10,020 bases of DNA from the NCBI RefSeq assembly GCF_002419965.1, contig NZ_DIHC01000042.1:1-10020 (forward strand). Direction: 5' to 3'. The position numbers and the translations under genes are program-made. Below are positions 1-4,874 of the stretch, piece after piece (position 1 is the first letter of the stretch; the number at the start of each line of letters is the position of its first letter). The DNA is from Pseudomonas sp. UBA5706. GTDB taxonomy: Bacteria > Pseudomonadota > Gammaproteobacteria > Pseudomonadales > Pseudomonadaceae. The notes beneath the pieces are model-generated. The model was not told the origin of the DNA. It did no database searches and saw only the letters and a list, made by a program, of their open reading frames with translations.

Positions 1-40
1 AAGTTTGCGCGGCCGGCGGCCAGAATAAAAGCCGTTCTCC

Positions 41-1594
41 TCAGCCCAGAAACAGTCGGTAAGCCGGGTTGTTTGTCTCGTCCCAATACGGATAGCCAAT
101 CTCTGCCAGCGCCTGGGGCACCAGGTGCCGCTCGTCTTCGGGCACTACCAAACCTGCCACAACGCGCCCGTCCGCTGCGCCATGGTTGCGGTAATGGAAC
201 ATCGAGATGGTCCACTTGCCGCCCAGTTTATTGAGGAAGTTGAACAGCGCCCCTGGCCGTTCCGGGAATTCGAAGCGGAACACCACCTCGTCGCTAACCC
301 GCTCCGAATGCCCGCCGACCATGTGCCGCAGATGCAGCTTGGCCAGTTCGTTGTCAGTCAGGTCCAGCACCGGAAAACCCTGGGCGGTGAGGCTGGCGAT
401 CAACGCCTTGCGCGGGTCGTTCTCGGGGTGGGTCTGCACGCCGACGAAGATGTGCGCTTCGCGGTCGGTGTGATAGCGGTAGTTGAATTCGGTGATCTGG
501 CGCTTGCCCACCGCTTCGCAGAAGACCTTGAAGCTGCCCGGTTGCTCGGGGATGGTCACGGCGATGATCGCTTCGCGGCCTTCGCCCAGCTCGGCGCGTT
601 CGGCAACGTGGCGCAGGCGGTCGAAGTTGACGTTGGCGCCTGAATCGATGGCAACGAAGGTCTGCCCGCTGACGCCGTATTGCTCGGTGTATTTCTTGAT
701 CCCGGCCACGCCCAACGCGCCCGCAGGCTCGGTGATCGAGCGGGTGTCGTCGTAGATGTCCTTGATCGCCGCGCAGATTTCGTCGGTGCTGACCGTGATC
801 ACCTCGTCGACGTAATCCTTGCAGATGTCGAAGGTGTGCTGGCCGATCTGCGCCACCGCCACACCGTCGGCGAACAGCCCGACCTGCTGCAGCACCACGC
901 GCTCGCCGTAGGCCATGGCCTGTTGCAAACAGTTGGAGTCGTCCGGTTCGACGCCGATCACCTTGATTTCCGGGCGCAGGTATTTCACGTACGCCGCGAT
1001 CCCGGCGATCAGCCCGCCGCCGCCCACCGGCACGAAGATCGCATCCAGCTGGCCCGGGTGCTGCCGCAGGATTTCCATCGCTACCGTGCCTTGCCCGGCG
1101 ATGGTGTCCGGGTCGTCATAAGGGTGGATGTAGACGTAGCCCTTTTCCTCGACCAGCTTCAGCGAATACGCCAGCGCCTCGGGGAAAGAGTCGCCGTGCA
1201 GCACGACGATGGCGCCGCGCGAGCGTACGCCCTCGACCTTGATCTCCGGCGTGGTCTTGGGCATCACGATGGTGGCCGCCACGCCCAAGGTCTTGGCCGC
1301 CAGCGCCAGGCCCTGCGCGTGGTTGCCCGCCGAGGCCGTGACCACGCCGCGCGCCAGTTCTTCAGGACTCAGTTGCGCGAGTTTGTTGTAGGCGCCGCGA
1401 ATCTTGAACGAGAACACCGGCTGCAGGTCTTCGCGCTTGAGCAACACCTGGTTGCCCAGCCGCTCGGAGAGCTGACGCGCGCCCTGCAGCGGGGTTTCGA
1501 CGGCGATATCGTAAACGCGGGAGGTGATTATTTTTCTGGCGTAGTACTTCAGCAGTGCGCTGCTGGCCGGTGTGTCCTGAAGCACCTGACTCAT
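41..1594 (-). CDS. ilvA: Threonine ammonia-lyase (threonine deaminase), biosynthetic type
   Basis: Cytoplasmic PLP enzyme that deaminates L-threonine to 2-oxobutanoate, the committed step of isoleucine synthesis. The product is 517 aa, close to the 514 aa E. coli enzyme. The PLP lysine is K64 in SFKIRGAYNKL; SAGNHAQG (88-95) and the phosphate-binding GGGG loop (191-194) are present. The catalytic domain runs to about residue 330. Two ACT-like regulatory domains follow (about 338-411 and 433-505, the second with FEFPERPGALFNFL), which in this family bind Ile/Val for feedback control. I chose the ATG at 1592-1594 because homology begins just after it (YARKIITSRVYDIAVETPL) and a GGGGA lies 7 nt upstream. 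The open frame extends to 1747 but there runs through a terminator hairpin and a leader ORF. The start overlaps the stop of the upstream uORF (ATGA). Pseudomonads can carry two ilvA paralogues; which one this is cannot be told here. Only 40 bp lie downstream in the window. Confidence 0.96.
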   Translation of the reverse strand: MSQVLQDTPASSALLKYYARKIITSRVYDIAVETPLQGARQLSERLGNQVLLKREDLQPVFSFKIRGAYNKLAQLSPEELARGVVTASAGNHAQGLALAAKTLGVAATIVMPKTTPEIKVEGVRSRGAIVVLHGDSFPEALAYSLKLVEEKGYVYIHPYDDPDTIAGQGTVAMEILRQHPGQLDAIFVPVGGGGLIAGIAAYVKYLRPEIKVIGVEPDDSNCLQQAMAYGERVVLQQVGLFADGVAVAQIGQHTFDICKDYVDEVITVSTDEICAAIKDIYDDTRSITEPAGALGVAGIKKYTEQYGVSGQTFVAIDSGANVNFDRLRHVAERAELGEGREAIIAVTIPEQPGSFKVFCEAVGKRQITEFNYRYHTDREAHIFVGVQTHPENDPRKALIASLTAQGFPVLDLTDNELAKLHLRHMVGGHSERVSDEVVFRFEFPERPGALFNFLNKLGGKWTISMFHYRNHGAADGRVVAGLVVPEDERHLVPQALAEIGYPYWDETNNPAYRLFLG

Positions 1595-1671
1595 CGTGTC
1601 GTCCCCGTCGCAGAGGTGATGACGATCAGGCATGGAACAACGGCGGCGAAGGAAGGGCGAATAGTGCTCAT
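1591..1671 (-). CDS. 26-codon uORF overlapping the ilvA start (putative second leader peptide)
   Basis: A short ORF encoding MSTIRPSFAAVVPC followed by LIVITSATGTTR. It has a better ribosome site than ilvA itself: AGGAG at 1678-1682, six bases before its ATG. Its TGA overlaps the ilvA ATG as ATGA, the arrangement expected for translational coupling. Five of 26 residues are Thr, three Ile and three Val, so the peptide is rich in the substrate and product amino acids of ilvA. It lies between the attenuator terminator and ilvA, so only read-through transcripts contain it. I infer that it either helps load ribosomes onto ilvA or adds a second, translational layer of amino-acid sensing. No strong RNA hairpin around the ilvA start was evident by eye. 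I do not recognise it as a named gene, and it could be a chance ORF, but the Shine-Dalgarno and exact overlap argue against that. Confidence 0.6.
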   Translation of the reverse strand: MSTIRPSFAAVVPCLIVITSATGTTR

Positions 1672-1710
1672 GTCTGACTCCTGGTTCGAGATTCGGGGCC
1701 CGGGAGACAG

Positions 1711-1739
1711 AAAGAAAAAACCCGCCTCGAGGGCGGGTT
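1711..1739 (-). terminator. Intrinsic terminator of the ilvA attenuator (stem 3:4)
   Basis: On the minus strand AACCCGCC (1739-1732) pairs perfectly with GGCGGGTT (1726-1719) across a 5-nt loop. Six consecutive U (1720-1715) follow, then C and UUU. This is a classical rho-independent terminator. It lies downstream of a 21-codon leader peptide and about 120 nt upstream of the ilvA start, so it would stop transcription before the gene. Confidence 0.88.
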
Positions 1740-1780
1740 CGGTGCAAGCGTCGGCTAACCCGCCATGACTGGAATGGCGG
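1732..1780 (-). promoter_or_regulatory. Pause hairpin and antiterminator of the ilvA attenuator (segments 1, 2, 3)
   Basis: Segment 1, CCGCCAT (1780-1774), pairs over 7 bp with ATGGCGG (1766-1760) across a 7-nt loop, giving a 1:2 pause hairpin. Segment 2 contains GGCGGGTT (1764-1757), the same 8-mer as segment 4 of the terminator. It can therefore pair perfectly with segment 3, AACCCGCC (1739-1732), as a 2:3 antiterminator with a 17-nt loop. Segment 1 covers leader codons Thr14-Ala15-Ile16, and segment 2 covers the last codons and stop of the leader peptide. In the ilv/thr/his attenuation model, a ribosome stalled at the Ile/Thr codons would mask segment 1, free segment 2 for the antiterminator and allow ilvA transcription. 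Confidence 0.85.
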
Positions 1781-1820
1781 TAATAATTATCTGGCCGAAG
1801 AAATGCTTGGTTACGTTCAT
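1755..1820 (-). CDS. ilvA leader peptide (attenuation), 21 aa
   Basis: This ORF encodes MNVTKHFFGQ, then IIITAIPVMAG, then TAG. Residues 11-16 are Ile-Ile-Ile-Thr-Ala-Ile, so Ile (the pathway end product) and Thr (the enzyme's substrate) are concentrated at the point where ribosome stalling would control RNA folding. The first Ile codon is AUA, rare in GC-rich pseudomonads, which should sharpen the response to charged tRNA-Ile. The ORF overlaps pause-hairpin segments 1 and 2 and ends 15 nt before the terminator stem (segment 3 begins at 1739). The Shine-Dalgarno is poor: only AGG about 8 bases before the ATG. The candidate promoter is so close that the message may be nearly leaderless. The role rests on the codon content and on the three competing stems seen in the sequence; I did not match it to a named entry. 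Confidence 0.82.
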   Translation of the reverse strand: MNVTKHFFGQIIITAIPVMAG

Positions 1821-1827
1821 GGGGTCA

Positions 1828-1857
1828 AGCCTATTGCGCAGCGTACTGTGGCGTCAA
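1828..1857 (-). promoter_or_regulatory. Candidate sigma-70 promoter for the ilvA leader
   Basis: The minus strand has TTGACG (1857-1852; 5 of 6 bases of the -35 consensus), an 18-nt spacer, then TAGGCT (1833-1828; T, A and final T of the -10 consensus). Initiation about 7 nt downstream would fall at or within a base or two of the leader-peptide ATG at 1820. The weak -10 keeps this tentative; a promoter further upstream is possible. Confidence 0.45.
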
Positions 1858-2247
1858 GGGGGATATCGCAGCTGCAACATTTCCCGGCCTGTGTAGCAGC
1901 CGCGGCTTGCCGGCGGTAGCGGCCGCATGACCGGCCCGCCGACAGGCGAACGGCTGCGGGAACTGCCACAAACTTGTCTCCTGCAGCCGTCAGCGATATT
2001 TTCCTGAGCACTTGCACCGATTTTCGTCCTGAGCCAAACACTTGCCAGTTGGCTATGGACCCTGCCCTCTAAAACACTGACAGGGACGCGTCGGTAAACG
2101 TTCTCTGGTGCCCGTCGTTGATTGTTCAACAAGCTTTCATGTTTCGTTCATGAGGGCACTTTAAGGTCAAGGTCGTGGTCAGTGGAACCAGTCGCTGAAT
2201 CGATAAAAAAGACTACCGCAACGCAAGAAGTCATGAGGGCATGAGTA
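1858..2247. other. Gene-poor spacer between the ilvA leader and the microprotein gene
   Basis: No convincing gene is seen in this 390 bp. The stretch 1886-1962 is GC-rich and palindromic (listed separately). From about 1970 the composition becomes AT-richer and could hold promoter sequences for the plus-strand microprotein. An 11-bp palindrome-like TTGTTCAACAA lies at 2122-2132. TCATGAGGGCA occurs twice as a direct repeat, at 2148-2158 and 2231-2241; the second copy supplies the GAGG used as the microprotein ribosome site. I could not identify a convincing -35/-10 pair for the plus strand. Confidence 0.5.
1886..1962. repeat. Degenerate REP-like palindromic element
   Basis: The run TGTAGCAGCCGCGGCTTGCC near 1892 resembles the Pseudomonas REP core (GTAGGAGCCGGCTTGCCGGCG). 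It is followed by dense GC dyads. An outer inverted repeat, GCAGCCG (1896-1902) and CGGCTGC (1951-1957), encloses the region. Identification is by resemblance to REP sequences remembered from pseudomonad genomes, and several positions are mutated. Confidence 0.45.
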
Positions 2248-2334
2248 ATGGACGATTATCAAGAAGAGCTGCTGGAATATCAGGCGTACGAACTCGATCC
2301 GCTTGAGCCGGCCGATGATGCGACAGAGCTCTAG
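2248..2334 (+). CDS. Small acidic protein, 28 aa, function unknown
   Basis: The ORF starts MDDYQEELLEYQAYELD and ends PLEPADDATEL. It holds nine Glu or Asp in the first 17 residues and 13 overall, with no Lys or Arg. The estimated charge is about -13, so it is soluble and not a membrane peptide. A GAGG ribosome site lies at 2235-2238, nine bases before the ATG. Residues 2-17 could form one amphipathic helix with Tyr4, Leu8, Leu9, Tyr11, Tyr14 and Leu16. It converges on the AraC-family gene with 9 bp between stop codons, and no terminator is visible between them. The biased, non-random composition and good ribosome site argue for a real gene. I have the impression that similar short acidic proteins occur in other pseudomonads but cannot name a family. 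A possible role is as an acidic partner or mimic; nothing in the sequence shows which. Confidence 0.6.
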   Translation: MDDYQEELLEYQAYELDPLEPADDATEL

Positions 2335-2343
2335 AACGACGTA

Positions 2344-3384
2344 TTAGACCGAATGACGATGGCTGCGGCGGAACTCCCCTGGGGTCTGCCCGTTCCACCG
2401 TTTGAAGGCGCGTTGAAACGCTTCGGCTGATGCAAAACCCAGTAAGTAGGCGATCTCGCCAAAGGCCAGTTCCGTGTCTCGGATATAGGTCATCGCCAGA
2501 TCACGGCGTGTGTCATTGAGAACCGAACGAAAACGCGTCCCTTCGTCGGCCAGTCGGCGGCGCAGTGTCCAGGTCGGCAACTGCAACCGGGCTGCCACTT
2601 CCTCTAGATCCGGCTCCTTCCCGCCATTAAGCAAAGGTCCCAGCAACGCAGTGATGCGTTCACCCAGGCTGCGGGTGCGCGTCCGTTGTTCCAGTTCCCG
2701 TTCACACAGTTGCAGCAAGTGCCGCCACGTGCTTGGTACATGGCCTGGGTTACGCAGCCCCAGGCTCTGTTGGCTCAGCCGCAGTTGATTGATCGCCGCC
2801 CCAAAGTTGACGGGCTGCTCGCTTAACACCCAATACTCGGCGGCATAAGGCGGCGCATCGAATTCAATATCGACACGCTCTGCCACCACCCGGGTGCCCG
2901 CCAGCGTCGAGAGTTGATGCAACCAGCCTGCGAGAATCGAATCGACGACAAAGCGGTTGTAGTCGTTGTACGGGCTGATGGAGTAGAACCGCAGCCAGGC
3001 GCCCTCACTGTCCTCGTGAAAGCTTGATTGCCCGCGATAATTGGAGCCGTACAGCGCTTCGAAACGGATCAATACGCGCGCTGCCTCGCGCACGGTCGGC
3101 GCCTGGGCGGCGGTTACACCGGCAAGCCCGGCCTGGCTTAGCCGGCTCAACTGGCCCATGCGCAGGCCCAGGCTCGGTACGCCGGACAGTTGAATCGCCG
3201 CATGACCCAGGCGCATGTAGCGAGGGATCGACAGCCGTGCACCGGCTTCGGCCAAACGTGCGGCGTCCAGACCGAATTGATCGAGCAAGGGGTGTGGGTC
3301 CTGGCCCGCACCGCGCACCGCGTCAGCCAAGCTATGGACGAACCCCACTGACAGATCGCCCAACCGTACCCGAGGCGTCGTCAT
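2344..3384 (-). CDS. AraC-family transcriptional regulator with N-terminal arabinose_bd-like domain
   Basis: DNA-binding regulator of 346 aa, a usual length for the AraC subgroup that has a large N-terminal sensing domain (OruR/ArgR-like architecture, PF12625 type). The N-terminal part (about 15-210) is the probable ligand and dimer region. The C-terminal part carries the two AraC helix-turn-helix motifs: the first at about 259-281 (LEEVAARLQLPTWTLRRRLADEG), the second at about 307-330 (FGEIAYLLGFASAEAFQRAFKRW). The family signature ending NGQTPGEFRR follows. It starts 3 bp after the stop of the nitrilase-like gene with only a weak ribosome site (TGTGG), so it is probably co-transcribed with and translationally coupled to that gene. 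The ligand is not recognisable from sequence. Plausible targets are its own operon and the divergent control region at 4540-4874, but this is inference. It faces the small acidic gene tail to tail. Confidence 0.92.
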   Translation of the reverse strand: MTTPRVRLGDLSVGFVHSLADAVRGAGQDPHPLLDQFGLDAARLAEAGARLSIPRYMRLGHAAIQLSGVPSLGLRMGQLSRLSQAGLAGVTAAQAPTVREAARVLIRFEALYGSNYRGQSSFHEDSEGAWLRFYSISPYNDYNRFVVDSILAGWLHQLSTLAGTRVVAERVDIEFDAPPYAAEYWVLSEQPVNFGAAINQLRLSQQSLGLRNPGHVPSTWRHLLQLCERELEQRTRTRSLGERITALLGPLLNGGKEPDLEEVAARLQLPTWTLRRRLADEGTRFRSVLNDTRRDLAMTYIRDTELAFGEIAYLLGFASAEAFQRAFKRWNGQTPGEFRRSHRHSV

Positions 3385-3387
3385 CGG

Positions 3388-4539
3388 TCACAACCACAGA
3401 TTGATCAGGCGCGCGCCATGGCCGGGCTTGGCGCCCTTGGGAGCCGCGCTGATGGATTGTTCGGCCACGCCCTGACCGCCACGGCTGGCAAAACTGTGCC
3501 CAGCGCTGCCCTGATCCCAGAACTGACCGCGCATGAATACGCTGATACCGGCCTTGGCCGTGCTGATCGGCGCCAGTGCCAACCGCCGCCAGGCTTCGCC
3601 CTGAGTAAGTGGCTTGGGTCCCAGGTCCAGATGGCTGGCCAGGACCTGATGCTTGTCGCTGCGCCACGGTTGCGACCAACTGCCGTTACCCGCCACGAAA
3701 GCCGGGACGGCGATCAACTCCGCGCCTGTCGCATTCAGTCTCACGTAGTTGTCCGGGTACCAGCTGTCGCTGCCGATCAAGGTGGCAAGTCGGCCGGCCG
3801 GCGTGTCGATGACATTCAACGGTGCGTCCTTGCCGGAGCGTATATAGCCGCGTTGATACCACGAAGGAAATAACTGACGCTGCGGCTGGCCGATGGGCAG
3901 CCCGTCGCGCCCGAACACCACGCTGCTGTTGTACAGCGCTCCCTTGCCGACCAGCAGTTGCCCGTCGCGCACCTGGGGGCCGGGTAATACGATCGAACCA
4001 GCCACCAGGGTCACACCGAATTCCTTGGCCAGCCCGCCGAAGACGTTCTGATAATCCTGCGCCATGCTGCGCGCCTTCATGCGCAGGCGGGCGTCGTCCA
4101 GTCGGCTTTCGCCCCTGGCATGAACCACCGCGTCGAGAAACAGAAGCGGATTGCTGAACGCGAGCCAGTTCATGGCTTCTTCGATGGTCGCGGCCTGGTA
4201 GAACTGCGATTTCTCATCCACCGCAAACAGCCAGGTGCCGATGTGCTCCGGTAACACGACGATGGTCCTGTCATTGATCAGGCCGCGATCACGTGCCTGC
4301 TGCAAATACGCCGCGAGCTTGCGGTGCAGGCGTTTGACGCTTGAGTAGTCTGATGGAAACAACTCCGGCTGAATGCCCAACAAGTTGCCGCGCTCGCTCG
4401 GCTCGCCATCGTTGATGACCAGTTGAATGCGCAGGTCGGTGAGGTAATGGCCGACATGCCGCTTGCTTGTCCACAGCCCATAGCTGATCAGAAGAATCGC
4501 CAGCACGACTGCGGTGAGGGAGCCAAGAACTTTGCGCAT
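3388..4539 (-). CDS. Membrane-anchored nitrilase-superfamily (carbon-nitrogen hydrolase fold) protein lacking catalytic Lys and Cys
   Basis: The 383 aa protein has a hydrophobic N-terminal segment (about 5-23, VLGSLTAVVLAILLISYGL) after MRK, consistent with a single membrane anchor or uncleaved signal. The rest resembles a CN-hydrolase domain. The first catalytic motif, VVLPEHIGTW, keeps Glu98. The lysine motif, normally RKLxP, reads RQLFP with Gln222 in place of Lys. The nucleophile motif, normally ICxDxWYPE, reads LIGSDSWYPDNY with Gly256 in place of Cys (codon GGC). Two of three triad residues are thus absent while the surrounding fold motifs, such as GSIVLPGP and NSSVVFGRDG, are kept. The reading frame is intact, so it looks maintained rather than decayed. 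It may be a non-catalytic binding or sensing protein, perhaps working with the AraC regulator 3 bp downstream. The sequence before the ATG is a C-run with no Shine-Dalgarno; an in-frame stop shortly upstream fixes the start at or after 4539. Confidence 0.85.
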   Translation of the reverse strand: MRKVLGSLTAVVLAILLISYGLWTSKRHVGHYLTDLRIQLVINDGEPSERGNLLGIQPELFPSDYSSVKRLHRKLAAYLQQARDRGLINDRTIVVLPEHIGTWLFAVDEKSQFYQAATIEEAMNWLAFSNPLLFLDAVVHARGESRLDDARLRMKARSMAQDYQNVFGGLAKEFGVTLVAGSIVLPGPQVRDGQLLVGKGALYNSSVVFGRDGLPIGQPQRQLFPSWYQRGYIRSGKDAPLNVIDTPAGRLATLIGSDSWYPDNYVRLNATGAELIAVPAFVAGNGSWSQPWRSDKHQVLASHLDLGPKPLTQGEAWRRLALAPISTAKAGISVFMRGQFWDQGSAGHSFASRGGQGVAEQSISAAPKGAKPGHGARLINLWL

Positions 4540-4874
4540 GAGGGGGGAAGATCAAGCCTTTATGAGCATGGAGCGCGTGGGTGGATGGCCCCAAGGCTAC
4601 GGGAAAACAGTGCCTTATCGAAGTGATTTAAATCCACAATATGGTTTTTTTGCTGGCGTTGTTGGCCCCCTCAACGATGCCAATGGCCGAGCGTAGGTCC
4701 ATATAGCCACCTATATTCCATAACGGTATTTAAAGAAAATTGGTGTGCGATATTAGAGTATATGACCGGGCAGCTGGACCCACTTTAATAAGATCGATGA
4801 TCGCCACCGTCTGCCAAGCGGATCGCTCGTCCGAGTTCATGGCCATGCCGTGAGTTCAAGGTTAAGGAAGCGGT
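4540..4874. promoter_or_regulatory. AT-rich divergent control region between the nitrilase-like gene and the TonB receptor
   Basis: This 335-bp gap should hold promoters for both divergent genes. It contains no convincing gene. Its centre (about 4615-4770) is much more AT-rich than its surroundings. It carries an 8-bp palindrome ATTTAAAT (4626-4633), a T7 run near 4654, and a dyad ATATAG-CCAC-CTATAT (4701-4716) followed by CCATAACGGTATTTAAAG. I could not fix -35/-10 boxes with confidence. I found no sequence resembling the GATAATGATAATCATTATC Fur box. The receptor's ribosome site AAGGAA lies at 4864-4869. Confidence 0.5.
4701..4716. promoter_or_regulatory. Dyad ATATAG-N4-CTATAT, candidate operator
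   Basis: This is a perfect 6-bp inverted repeat around CCAC, lying 159 bp before the TonB receptor start and 162 bp before the nitrilase-like start, nearly the midpoint of the divergent region. The position suits a shared operator for a dimeric regulator. The AraC-family gene nearby is one possible binder; a LysR-type (for example CysB-like) regulator is another. Neither is shown by the sequence. Confidence 0.4.

Noticed and set aside
1595..1630. Hairpin sequestering the ilvA Shine-Dalgarno (TCGTC 1625-1621 with GACGA 1603-1599)
   Set aside because: Only 5 bp with a 17-nt loop; too weak to claim without a folding calculation.
1595..1747. N-terminal extension of ilvA by up to 51 codons in the same open frame (ATGs at 1747 and 1633)
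   Set aside because: This stretch runs through the terminator hairpin and the uORF in another frame, lacks ribosome sites at its ATGs, and encodes Arg/His-rich sequence unlike threonine deaminases.
680..1768. 362-codon plus-strand open frame antisense to ilvA
   Set aside because: Shadow of ilvA in GC-rich DNA: Arg/His/Asp-rich composition, no recognisable domain, and it crosses the attenuator.
1817..2132. Two minus-strand open frames of 74 and 92 codons upstream of the ilvA leader
   Set aside because: No ribosome site or recognisable pattern; they pass through the REP-like palindrome and the leader promoter.
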